Part shown: piece after piece, positions 27,717 to 35,073 of the stretch
How positions within the stretch are numbered: position 1 is the first letter of the stretch
Layout: each line of letters starts with the position of its first letter
NCBI RefSeq assembly: GCF_009759665.1
Contig: NZ_WQNE01000031.1
Location: forward strand, 39,531-103,530
Source: Bradyrhizobium cajani
GTDB lineage: Bacteria > Pseudomonadota > Alphaproteobacteria > Rhizobiales > Xanthobacteraceae
DNA length: 64,000 nt
Direction: 5' to 3'
Made by a program: the position numbers and the translations under genes
Notes under the pieces: generated by a model
What the model was told of the DNA's origin: nothing
The model's database searches: none
The model's input: the letters and a program-made list of their open reading frames with translations, nothing else

Positions 27717-27758
27717 AGTGGAAAGAGCGATTTGAATAAACAAGAAGAAAGAAGCAAC

Positions 27759-29000
27759 ATGCACGACAACGACAACCTCACCATCGAACGCCCGACCTTC
27801 GTCACCCATCTCGAATGCGCGATGGAAGGCGATCATTACGCTGCCGACCAGGTCCATAATCTCTCCAAGGCCGGCAAGCCGCTCTTGGTGCGCTACGACC
27901 TCGCGGGCGTGAAGAAGGCGCTGACCAAGGATGCACTCGCCCAGCGCCCCGCCGACATGTGGCGCTATCGCGAGCTGCTGCCGGTGCGCAAATCCAAGGA
28001 CATCGTCTCGCTCGGCGAGGTCACGACGCCGCTGATTCGGCTGCCCAAGGTCGGCGCAAAACTTGGCGGTGGCGAGATCATCGTGAAGGACGAGGGGCGG
28101 CTGCCGACCGGCTCGTTCAAGGCGCGCGGCCTGGTGATGGCGGTGTCGATGGGCAAGGCGCTCGGCATCAAGCACATGGCGATGCCGACCAACGGCAACG
28201 CCGGCGCGGCGCTCGCGGCCTATGCGACCTCCTGCGGCATCAAGACCACGATCTTCTGCCCGGCCGACACGCCGGAGGTGAATGTCAGCGAGATCGAGCT
28301 CCAGGGCGCGACCGTCTACCGCGTCAACGGCTATATCGACGATTGCGGCAAGATCGTTGGCGAGGGTAAGGCAAAAGTCGGCTGGTTCGACACCTCGACG
28401 CTGAAGGAGCCGTACCGCATCGAGGGCAAGAAGACGATGGGCCTCGAGCTCGCCGAGCAGCTCGGCTGGGACGTGCCGGACGTGATCTTCTATCCGACCG
28501 GCGGCGGCACCGGCCTGATCGGCATGTGGAAGGCTTTTGACGAGCTGGAGAAGATCGGCTTCATCGGAAGCAAGCGCCCGCGCATGGTGGCGGTGCAGGC
28601 GTCGGGCTGCGCGCCGATGGTGCGCGCCTATGACGCCGGGACCGAGCACGCGACGCGCTGGGAGGACGCCCACACCATCGCCTCCGGCATCCGCGTGCCC
28701 CAGGCGATCGGCGACTTCCTCATTCTGCGCGCCGTGCGCGAGAGCAAGGGTTTTGCCATCGCGGTCGATGACGACAAGATCTCGTCGGCGCTGAGCGAGG
28801 TTGCGCGCGAGGAGGGGCTGCTGCTCTGCCCCGAGGGTGCCGCCACCTATGCCGCCTACAAGCAGAGCCTCGCCGACGGCCGCGTCGGCAAGTCCGACCG
28901 CGTGATGCTGTTCAACTGCGCGACCGGCCTGAAATATCCGCTGCCGCCGGTCACCCGCACGCTCGATCGCCACAAGCCGATCGACTACACGCAGTTCTAG
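27759..29000 (+). CDS. Threonine synthase-like PLP enzyme
   Basis: A 413-residue fold-type II pyridoxal-phosphate enzyme. The PLP Lys is in RLPTGSFKARGLVMA, the asparagine loop in PTNGNAGAALAAYA, and the phosphate-binding Gly loop in YPTGGGTGLIGMWKA. The pattern matches threonine synthase (O-phosphohomoserine to threonine) and related threonine dehydratase-like proteins; the strand VTTPLIRLPKVG suits threonine synthase. The ATG at 27759 is chosen because the upstream part of the open frame lies in repeat DNA. A second, true thrC may exist elsewhere, so threonine synthase is the family call and not proof of pathway role. Confidence 0.85.
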   Translation: MHDNDNLTIERPTFVTHLECAMEGDHYAADQVHNLSKAGKPLLVRYDLAGVKKALTKDALAQRPADMWRYRELLPVRKSKDIVSLGEVTTPLIRLPKVGAKLGGGEIIVKDEGRLPTGSFKARGLVMAVSMGKALGIKHMAMPTNGNAGAALAAYATSCGIKTTIFCPADTPEVNVSEIELQGATVYRVNGYIDDCGKIVGEGKAKVGWFDTSTLKEPYRIEGKKTMGLELAEQLGWDVPDVIFYPTGGGTGLIGMWKAFDELEKIGFIGSKRPRMVAVQASGCAPMVRAYDAGTEHATRWEDAHTIASGIRVPQAIGDFLILRAVRESKGFAIAVDDDKISSALSEVAREEGLLLCPEGAATYAAYKQSLADGRVGKSDRVMLFNCATGLKYPLPPVTRTLDRHKPIDYTQF

Positions 29001-29006
29001 TAATTC

Positions 29007-29152
29007 TCCCTCGCCCCGCTTGCGGGGAGAGGGTCGGGGTGAGGGGAGTCTCCGCGGGGGCGGTGACAGCCGAATTTGTGGAGGCTCCCCCTCACCCTGA
29101 ATCTGCGCTACGCGCGAATTCAGGCCTCTCCCCGCAAGCGGGGAGAGGCGAA
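29007..29152. repeat. 146-bp imperfect palindromic repeat
   Basis: The element opens CTCCCTCGCCCCGCTTGCGG and closes with CTCTCCCCGCAAGCGGGGAG. The outer arms are inverted, with a second inner pair GGGTCGGGGTGAGGGGAG / CTCCCCCTCACCCTGA. It fills most of the gap between the threonine-synthase-like gene and the Bug protein gene. It looks like a dispersed MITE-like or BIME-like element of this genus. Confidence 0.75.
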
Positions 29153-29186
29153 GAAGAACAAAAACGAAATCGCTGGGGAGAAGACA

Positions 29187-30158
29187 ATGAAGAAGGCCGT
29201 CTGGGCTGCGCTGATTGGTATTCTCGCGTTCACGGGTGCCGCGCGCGCCGACGACTATCCTACGCGTCCCATCACCATCATCGTGCCGTTCGCGGCCGGC
29301 GGGCCATCGGATGCGATGGCGCGTGTGCTCGCCGAGCGGATGCGGGTGTCGCTTGGTCAGCCCGTGGTGATCGAGAACGTCACCGGCGCGGGTGGCTCGA
29401 TCGGCGTCGGCCGCGCCGTGCAATCGCCGCCGGACGGCTACACCATCTCCTTCGGCCATCTCGGCACCCATGTTGCCAACGGCGCCGTCTATAAGCTCAA
29501 ATACGACCTCGTCACCGATCTCGAGCCGGTAGTGCTCTTGCCGAGCAACCCGATGATCGTCGTCAGCAAGAGCGCGGTGCCCGCGACCTCGCTGAAAGAG
29601 CTGATCGAATGGCTGAAGTCACGGCCGTCGCCGCCGACCGCCGGCACCGCCGGTGCGGGCTCCGGCAGCCACATCGCCGGTGTCTATTTCGAGAGCGTCT
29701 CCGGCATCAAGCTGCAATACGTGCCGTATCGCGGCACCGCGCCCGCGCTGAACGATCTCATTGCCGGCCAGATCGACCTCATAGTCGACCAGACCTCCAA
29801 CTCCATCAACCAGGTGCGTGCTGGCACCATCCGCGCCTACGCCATCACCGACGACAAGCGCCTGGCCTCGGCGCCGGAGATTCCGACCGCGGAGGAGGCG
29901 GGCCTGAAGGGCTTCAACATGACGCTGTGGTCGGGCATGTGGGTGCCGAAGGGCACGCCGAAGGAGATCGTGACGAAGCTCAACGTGGCGGCCGTCGAAG
30001 CGTTGAGCGATCCCGGAGTGAAGAAGCAACTCGAGAGCCAGGGCCTGGAGATGACGCCCCGGGACCAGCTTACGCCTGAAGCGCTCGGCACCCGCCAGAA
30101 GGCTGAGATCGCAAAATGGTGGCCGATCATCAAGGCGGCAAACATCAAGGTGGATTGA
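29187..30158 (+). CDS. Bug/TctC-family periplasmic solute-binding protein
   Basis: A 323-residue exported protein: signal peptide MKKAVWAALIGILAFTGAARA, then the Bug-family opening YPTRPITIIVPFAAGGPSD and the ligand-loop region GAGSGSHIAGVYFESVSG. These proteins bind carboxylates for tripartite tricarboxylate transporters. No TctA/TctB membrane genes are nearby, so it is an orphan receptor, which is common in this family. Start ATG 29187 has GGGGAGAAG upstream. It converges on the lone receiver gene. Confidence 0.92.
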   Translation: MKKAVWAALIGILAFTGAARADDYPTRPITIIVPFAAGGPSDAMARVLAERMRVSLGQPVVIENVTGAGGSIGVGRAVQSPPDGYTISFGHLGTHVANGAVYKLKYDLVTDLEPVVLLPSNPMIVVSKSAVPATSLKELIEWLKSRPSPPTAGTAGAGSGSHIAGVYFESVSGIKLQYVPYRGTAPALNDLIAGQIDLIVDQTSNSINQVRAGTIRAYAITDDKRLASAPEIPTAEEAGLKGFNMTLWSGMWVPKGTPKEIVTKLNVAAVEALSDPGVKKQLESQGLEMTPRDQLTPEALGTRQKAEIAKWWPIIKAANIKVD

Positions 30159-30200
30159 GGCGGGCAGCGCGCGCTTCGCGTATTCGCTGACCGCCGGCAA

Positions 30201-30587
30201 TCACTCGATGGTTTCGTCACCTGCCACCAGCGCCCGCTCCAGGCATTGCATCAGATCCGCGGCGGCGAACGGCTTGCCGAGGAAACAGATTGCCCCGGCC
30301 TTGAGCGCACGTGCACGCACGCTCTCATCCGGGAAAGCCGTGATGAAGATGAAGGGCGTGGCTGAACCCTGCGCGCGCATCTGCGTCAGAAGATCGATGC
30401 CGGTTGTCAACGGCATCTGTACGTCCGCGATCACGCACGAGGTGTCGTTTGAATCGGTCGACCTCAAGAACTCCTCGGCGGACGCGAATGTGTGGACGAT
30501 GTATCCGCGCGACTCCAGGAGATTGTTGAGCGCAGCCCGCACGTAAGGGTCATCATCAAGCACCGAAATGACCGAAGCCACTGACAA
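30201..30587 (-). CDS. Single-domain response regulator (receiver only)
   Basis: 128 residues: a complete CheY-like receiver with acidic pocket DDDP, phospho-Asp in CVIADVQMPLTTGIDLL, switch Thr in PFIFITAFP and Lys in CFLGKPFAAADL, and no output domain. The TTG at 30587 is favoured by GAGGAG eight bases upstream; an upstream GTG at 30644 would add 19 Arg-rich residues not typical of the family. It lies 95 bp downstream of the FixJ-type regulator of the neighbouring two-component system. Possibly a phosphate sink or competing target for the kinase (inference). Confidence 0.85.
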   Translation of the reverse strand: MSVASVISVLDDDPYVRAALNNLLESRGYIVHTFASAEEFLRSTDSNDTSCVIADVQMPLTTGIDLLTQMRAQGSATPFIFITAFPDESVRARALKAGAICFLGKPFAAADLMQCLERALVAGDETIE

Positions 30588-30678
30588 GACGTCCGCTCCT
30601 CGCTCCGGATTGCGCTTGCCGTCGCCACGGCCACACCTAAACACTTAAGGTGGACCTGCCAGTCATCATTGGAAACTC

Positions 30679-30692
30679 ATACTTAGGTTTGT
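30679..30692 (+). promoter_or_regulatory. ATACTTAGGTTTGT motif, copy near the lone receiver
   Basis: This 14-mer differs at one position from ATACCTAGGTTTGT on the minus strand at 33553-33566. It spans the last codons and stop of the FixJ-type regulator and lies about 95 bp upstream of the lone receiver start. TAGG/CTAG words are scarce in DNA of this composition, so the match is unlikely to be casual. Candidate binding site for the adjacent LuxR-HTH regulator (inference). Confidence 0.5.
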
Positions 30693-31354
30693 ACGTTGGG
30701 CTTGCCGGGCCGAATCCCGAGCGCCTCGCTCATTCTCACCAGGTCCGCCAGCGACTTCGCGCCCATTTTCCGCATGATCTGGCCACGATAGATCTTGACG
30801 GTGATTTCCGCCAATCCGAGCTGGGCCGCCACTTGCTTGTTCATCAGGCCCGACGTCACCAGTGACAGTACGTCCCGCTCCCGCGGGGATAGGGACTCGA
30901 AGCGTGATCTGACGGTCGAGACCGTCCTGTTGAGGTCGCGGCGCTTGCGATCTCGCTCGATCGCGGCCTGGACTGCGTCCAGGATGTCCTGGTCGCGAAC
31001 CGGCTTGGTCAGGAAGTCGATCGCGCCGCTCTTCATGGCCCGAACGGTCATGGGGATATCACCGTGGCCGGTGATGAAGATGATGGGCGTGTGGATATTT
31101 GCCTTGGCGAGATCGGTCTGCAGGTCAAGGCCGCTAACTCCGGGCAGGCGGATGTCGAGCACCAGGCAACTGGGGACTTCCGGCGGCTTGGCCTGCAGGA
31201 GTTGCGGCGCCGAGCCGAATGCTTCGACCTTGAGGCCGACCGACTCGAACAGATTGGTGAGCGCACGGCGCATGGACGCGTCGTCGTCGACGATGAAGAC
31301 GATTGGCTGATCGCCGTCCTCCTGCGGCCGCGAAGGTTCCGCGCGCTCGATCAC
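30683..31354 (-). CDS. FixJ-family response regulator (receiver + LuxR HTH)
   Basis: 223 residues. Receiver about 14-130: VFIVDDDASMRRAL, phospho-Asp in CLVLDIRLPGVSGLDLQ, Thr in PIIFITGHGDIPM, Lys in DFLTKPVRDQDI. The C-terminal LuxR helix-turn-helix is SLSPRERDVLSLVTSGLMNKQVA then AEITVKIYRGQIMRKMGA. This is the FixJ/TtrR/StyR class. The start is GTG 31354, whose last two bases plus A overlap the kinase stop (GTGA); AGAGGAAG is upstream. Translational coupling to the kinase makes them a definite pair. Confidence 0.95.
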   Translation of the reverse strand: MIERAEPSRPQEDGDQPIVFIVDDDASMRRALTNLFESVGLKVEAFGSAPQLLQAKPPEVPSCLVLDIRLPGVSGLDLQTDLAKANIHTPIIFITGHGDIPMTVRAMKSGAIDFLTKPVRDQDILDAVQAAIERDRKRRDLNRTVSTVRSRFESLSPRERDVLSLVTSGLMNKQVAAQLGLAEITVKIYRGQIMRKMGAKSLADLVRMSEALGIRPGKPNVQT

Positions 31355-33336
31355 GATGCTTCCTCTCGATAGAGCGGCAGGGTGATCTGAAAAATTGCGC
31401 CGCGCTCCTGGTTCGGAGTGGCGGAAAGTCGTCCGCCATGGGCCTCGACAATGGAGCGGCAGATCGACAGCCCCATGCCCATGCCGGACGCCTTCGTGGT
31501 AAAGAACGGCATGAACAGGCGGTCGATTGCCTGTTCGCAGAGGCCGACGCCGCAATCGGCGACGCTCACCAGCGCCGTGTCGTCACCGTTCGCGGCTGAG
31601 CGGATTGCCAGTTCGCGCGGGCGATCATGGACACCTTCCATGGCCTCGATCCCGTTCATGATCAGGTTGATCAGGACCTGTTGCAATTGGATTCGATCGC
31701 CAAAGATCCTGGGCAGTGCCGACGACAGCTCCATGCGCACCGAGACGGCGTGGCTGGCCATCTCGCGCTGAACGAGTGCGACGGCCTCGCGCACGACCGC
31801 GTTGGCGTCGAGCGGAGCCATCTCGATGTCGGTCCGCTTGGCGAGCGCCCGGACGTGGCGGATCACGTCGCTGGCACGCTTGCCGTCCTCGACGATCCAC
31901 TCCACGGAGCGGCGCGCCGCCTTGAGGTCGGGCGGACTGCGCTGCAGCCAGGCGAGGCAGGCGTCGGCGTTTGCGATCACGGCGGCGAGGGGCTGGTTGA
32001 TTTCGTGGGCAATTGAAGCCGTCAGCTCGCCCAGTGTCGTGACGCGCGTCACGTGGGCGAGCTCGGCCTGGGCCTTGCGCAGCGCGTCTTCGGCCTGATC
32101 GGCCCGGATGGCCGCGGTCACGTCGGTGCAGACGCCACGATAACCGAGAAAAACGCCGTCGGCGTCGAAGAACGGCTTGCCGCTGGTCCGGACGTAGATC
32201 GGCTGCCCGTTGCGGTCCTTGCTGCGATACACCAGGTCGCGGAACGGGATGTGGGCGTCGAGCGCCGCCCGATGTTGTCGCCATTTTTCGGGCTCGAGAT
32301 CGGCGTCCGGCGCAATGTCCCAGCGCGTGAGCCCGATTAGGCCCGCGGGGGCGGTGACGGTATCGGAGTGTTCCGATATCTGGGTCACGCGATGGTCTGG
32401 CCCCGTCTCCCAGAACCAGTCGGACGCGGTTTCGGCATAATCGCGAAAGCGCTGCTCGCTCTCGCGGAGCCTTCGCTCTGCCTCTTTGGTCGCCGTGACG
32501 TCGGTCACCGATCCGACGAACTCCACGCGACCGCAGGAGTCTCGCATGGCCCGGGCCACCGCCCGGACGTATTTGATGGAGCCGTCGAGCATCACGAGCC
32601 GGTACTCGTGATCGTAATCCTTTCCCTCGCGCGCCGCCCGACCCGTGGCCTGCTGCACTGCGAGCCGGTCCTCCGGATGAATCCGCTGGAGCATGAACGG
32701 GATCCTTGGCTCGGTTCCCTCGTCGCATTGGAAGATGCGATAGGTCTCTTTGGACCAGGTAATCTCGCCGGTCGCTGACCTCCAGCCGAAACTGCCGGTG
32801 TGGCTCAATTCCTGCGCCTGGGCGAGATAAGCCTCGCTCTGTCGCAGTGCATTCTCCGCTTCCTTGCGCTCGGTGATGTTCTCGCAGGCGACCAGCACGA
32901 TCGGCCCGCCATCGGCCCTCAGCATGGTCTTGGCGTTCTCGCGCACCCATAGCACCGAGCCGTCCTTGCGAACCTTGCGGATTTCCCAGGTGTGTGACTG
33001 ATCGACGGTCTCAAGGCACAGCGCGACACATGCGCGGACGAAGTCGCGATCTTCCTCGAAGAAGACATCCAGCACCGATCGGCCGATCAACTCCGCGGCC
33101 GTATAGCCCAGTTGCGCGGCGCCGAACGTGTTCACGTTGATCACAGTTCCGGTCGGATCGACCATGAAGTACATGACCGGGTTGTGCTCGAAGACTTGCT
33201 GCCACTGCTTGACCGCCTCCAGCAAACTGGCGTCACCGGGCTCGGTGCGCGGCTTGGTGGTGACAGTTTGCCTGACGCAGCCGACGAGGAATTGTGCGGC
33301 TGACTTCCCGAACGTTGCTGCCCGGCCAGGCTTCAT
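31351..33336 (-). CDS. Multi-PAS soluble sensor histidine kinase
   Basis: 661 residues, no membrane segment. Three PAS domains with PAC tails: about 38-155 (HNPVMYFMVDPTGTVINVN), about 170-280 (GSFGWRSATGEITWSKETY) and about 295-415 (ASDWFWETGPDHRVTQI). Then the H-box TASIAHEINQPLAAVIANAD and an HATPase domain (N-box NLIMNGIEAM, G boxes VSVADCGVGL and GMGMGLSICRSIVEAHGG). The H-box and architecture are those of the FixL/TodS-related HPK4 family. No haem-PAS FixG signature was recognised, so the signal is unknown. ATG 33336 has GGAG eight bases upstream; a TTG at 33399 would add 21 residues. The stop overlaps the regulator start. Confidence 0.95.
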   Translation of the reverse strand: MKPGRAATFGKSAAQFLVGCVRQTVTTKPRTEPGDASLLEAVKQWQQVFEHNPVMYFMVDPTGTVINVNTFGAAQLGYTAAELIGRSVLDVFFEEDRDFVRACVALCLETVDQSHTWEIRKVRKDGSVLWVRENAKTMLRADGGPIVLVACENITERKEAENALRQSEAYLAQAQELSHTGSFGWRSATGEITWSKETYRIFQCDEGTEPRIPFMLQRIHPEDRLAVQQATGRAAREGKDYDHEYRLVMLDGSIKYVRAVARAMRDSCGRVEFVGSVTDVTATKEAERRLRESEQRFRDYAETASDWFWETGPDHRVTQISEHSDTVTAPAGLIGLTRWDIAPDADLEPEKWRQHRAALDAHIPFRDLVYRSKDRNGQPIYVRTSGKPFFDADGVFLGYRGVCTDVTAAIRADQAEDALRKAQAELAHVTRVTTLGELTASIAHEINQPLAAVIANADACLAWLQRSPPDLKAARRSVEWIVEDGKRASDVIRHVRALAKRTDIEMAPLDANAVVREAVALVQREMASHAVSVRMELSSALPRIFGDRIQLQQVLINLIMNGIEAMEGVHDRPRELAIRSAANGDDTALVSVADCGVGLCEQAIDRLFMPFFTTKASGMGMGLSICRSIVEAHGGRLSATPNQERGAIFQITLPLYREEAS

Positions 33337-33797
33337 CGCAGACGCTCCCGGCGCTCTCTGCGTGAACACAAGTAGAGCACGTTGCCGCCAGAGGAGCAAT
33401 TCCGGCCAAAGTCGGATGGGCGGTCACGGCCGCCTTCGAATTGACTGCGCGCACCGCGAGGCAAGTTTCTCGCGGTGGCCGTGCAGCCGGCGCGTCGTGC
33501 GCCGTCTCGTTGAACATGAGCCAGCGCGAACGTTCCCCCGGGTGAATACGGGACAAACCTAGGTATAGCTCGTCCATTCCTAGTCATGTCGGCCATTTAC
33601 CTCCGTACAATTGAGCGCCTTGTGCTCGGCGGACTAGCCTCATGACCATCGGGAGTGTCGACCAGCCAATCGCAGCGATCGCAAGGACGAGGCCGCTGCA
33701 TTTCTCGACACGCAGCCGCGATCGCGGGCAATTCACGACCCGCGTGAGGTCGAAGGGAACGAACTGGCAAGAGCGCAAGCAACAAAGCGAGACAACC
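33337..33797. promoter_or_regulatory. Divergent control region between kinase and Cys4 mini-gene cluster
   Basis: 461 bp without a convincing gene. It carries the shared motif at 33553-33566 and a further TCCTAGTCAT about 15 bp on, and must contain the promoters of both divergent transcripts. The open frame running from 33642 into the first mini-gene has Arg-rich, non-conserved-looking sequence and is treated as upstream DNA. Confidence 0.5.
33553..33566 (-). promoter_or_regulatory. ATACCTAGGTTTGT motif in the divergent region
   Basis: On the plus strand ACAAACCTAGGTAT; the core ACCTAGGT is itself a perfect palindrome. The minus-strand reading matches 30679-30692 at 13 of 14 bases. It lies 217 bp upstream of the kinase ATG and 232 bp upstream of the first mini-gene. 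Candidate operator for the FixJ-type regulator. Confidence 0.55.
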
Positions 33798-34007
33798 ATG
33801 TGCGATACAGTGGAACTTCCTGAGCGTCGCCTATTCGAGTCCGAACGTTGCTCTTCAGTCAACGGCTGTGCGGTATGTGGCGGCAAGTTTGGCTTGATCC
33901 GCTACTATTCCTGGCGCACCGCGCTCTGCTCCAAGAAGTGCGTCGAACGCTTCCGCACGCGGCGCGAACGCGACCGCCGGTGGCTGTTCCGTGCGCAGGT
34001 CGCATGA
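33798..34007 (+). CDS. Cys4 mini-protein (treble-clef-like), first of cluster
   Basis: A 69-residue protein with CAVCGGKFGLI ... ALCSKKC, that is C-x2-C-x16-C-x3-C, followed by a basic helix (RFRTRRERDRRWLF). The spacing suggests a single zinc-binding treble-clef knuckle. No known family name is recognised. The ATG at 33798 follows GCGAGACAACC; ribosome-binding signal is weak. It begins the tightly packed four-gene cluster running to 34998 and shares its cysteine layout with the third and fourth genes. The basic tail could contact nucleic acid (inference). Confidence 0.7.
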   Translation: MCDTVELPERRLFESERCSSVNGCAVCGGKFGLIRYYSWRTALCSKKCVERFRTRRERDRRWLFRAQVA

Positions 34008-34061
34008 GGCTGAATTGAGGAGCTGACTTCGTTCAGCAGGTCTGATCCGGGAGCCCGTGCG

Positions 34062-34454
34062 TTGAACCGCTCATGCAAGCTCTTGTGCTCGATGGTTCTC
34101 CTCGGCTCCACGGCCACGGTCCAGGCGCAGGAGGCGGGACACGGTGCCGTTCATCGCCAGCACCCACCCCAGGACCAGGCGCTGCACGAAAAATTCTATT
34201 CGACCTGGCACATGCCGGACAATCCGGGCCTCAGTTGCTGCAACAGCTCGGACTGCTATCCGACCGACATCAAGTACATCGACGGCCAGATCTATGCGCG
34301 GCGCAGGGAGGACGGGAGATACCTCCTGATCCCACCGCAGAAAGTGGAGCGAAACAGGGATAATCCGGACGGCCGAAACCATCTCTGCGCTCCACCGCCC
34401 GCACTGTCTCCGCTCGACAGCGTTTACTGCTTCGCTTTGGGAGGTGCCACATGA
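34062..34454 (+). CDS. Small secreted cysteine-containing protein
   Basis: 130 residues, start probably TTG 34062 with GGGAG upstream. The signal peptide is NRSCKLLCSMVLLGSTATVQAQ. The mature part has HMPDNPGLSCCNSSDCYPT, then the strand-rich segment YIDGQIYARRREDGRYLLIPP, KVERNRDNPDGRNHLCAPP and VYCFALGGAT. Related unnamed proteins with the CCNxxDCYP and NPDGRxHLC motifs are, from memory, frequent in Bradyrhizobium. The five mature cysteines are likely disulfide-bonded or metal-binding in the periplasm. Its stop codon overlaps the next ATG (ATGA). Confidence 0.75.
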   Translation: MNRSCKLLCSMVLLGSTATVQAQEAGHGAVHRQHPPQDQALHEKFYSTWHMPDNPGLSCCNSSDCYPTDIKYIDGQIYARRREDGRYLLIPPQKVERNRDNPDGRNHLCAPPPALSPLDSVYCFALGGAT

Positions 34455-34639
34455 GATTCGCGTTCGTACTGGTGAACGGCCGGACCCCGTTCCGGCAGAC
34501 CTGGTGCATGCAGTGCTGCGAGCCGATCGGCGGCGGCTATCTCCGCGAGATCGCAACCCGTCTGCCTTACTGCGACCATCAGTGCTACGCGCTGTACTGC
34601 GAGGCGCTCGCGAAAGATCGCATGAGGGCGGCTTCATGA
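34451..34639 (+). CDS. Cys4 mini-protein, second of the family
   Basis: 62 residues: MRFAFVLVNGRTPF, then CMQCCEPIGGGYLREIATR followed by LPYCDHQCYALYC. The pattern is C-x2-C-x18-C-x3-C-Y, the same spacing as the next gene, and both share the G-Y-x-R and Y-C-D elements. It overlaps the upstream stop (ATGA) and the downstream ATG (ATGA), so all three are translationally coupled. Probably a small zinc-binding module; function unknown. Confidence 0.72.
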   Translation: MRFAFVLVNGRTPFRQTWCMQCCEPIGGGYLREIATRLPYCDHQCYALYCEALAKDRMRAAS

Positions 34640-34998
34640 AATTCGTGGTGGTCAATCACGAGCCCCCGTTGCACGCGGCCACGTGCAGCACATGCGCGCG
34701 GTCAATCCGGTCCGGCTATGTCCGGCATGCGCGGACACAGCGTCGTTACTGTGACACCGATTGCTACCGGCGAGGTGAACTCGTGACGCTGTTGATGCAA
34801 TGGCCGATGCCCGGGCGCGCGGAGCCGGCCGCCGGGAACGTCGAGGTCGCTGCCGGCAACATGATCGAGATGTTGGCGGTCCTGAGTGCCGTCTCGTACT
34901 GGAGCTGCACGATACAGTTCTGGACCTTCGCAAGGGCCCTGACCGGCGCCTACCTGGGCAGTCGCGGCCTGATCACGATGGAAGGAGGTGACACCTAG
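34636..34998 (+). CDS. Cys4 mini-protein with C-terminal hydrophobic segment
   Basis: 120 residues. The N-terminal 52 residues repeat the preceding protein's design: MKFVVVNHEPPLHAATC, CSTCARSIRSGYVRHARTQ, RRYCDTDCYRRGE (C-x2-C-x18-C-x3-C-Y). It then continues into a moderately hydrophobic C-terminal region (IEMLAVLSAVSYWSCTIQFW) that could be one membrane or interaction helix. The start overlaps the previous stop (ATGA). Duplication of the 34451 gene followed by extension is the simplest origin. Confidence 0.7.
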   Translation: MKFVVVNHEPPLHAATCSTCARSIRSGYVRHARTQRRYCDTDCYRRGELVTLLMQWPMPGRAEPAAGNVEVAAGNMIEMLAVLSAVSYWSCTIQFWTFARALTGAYLGSRGLITMEGGDT

Positions 34999-35073
34999 CT
35001 GCGCGACTGCACTCGCGTGGAAGCCGCAGCAACGTGACCTCGCAGACGCCGCGTCCAGCCCCGGCGGCGTCGA

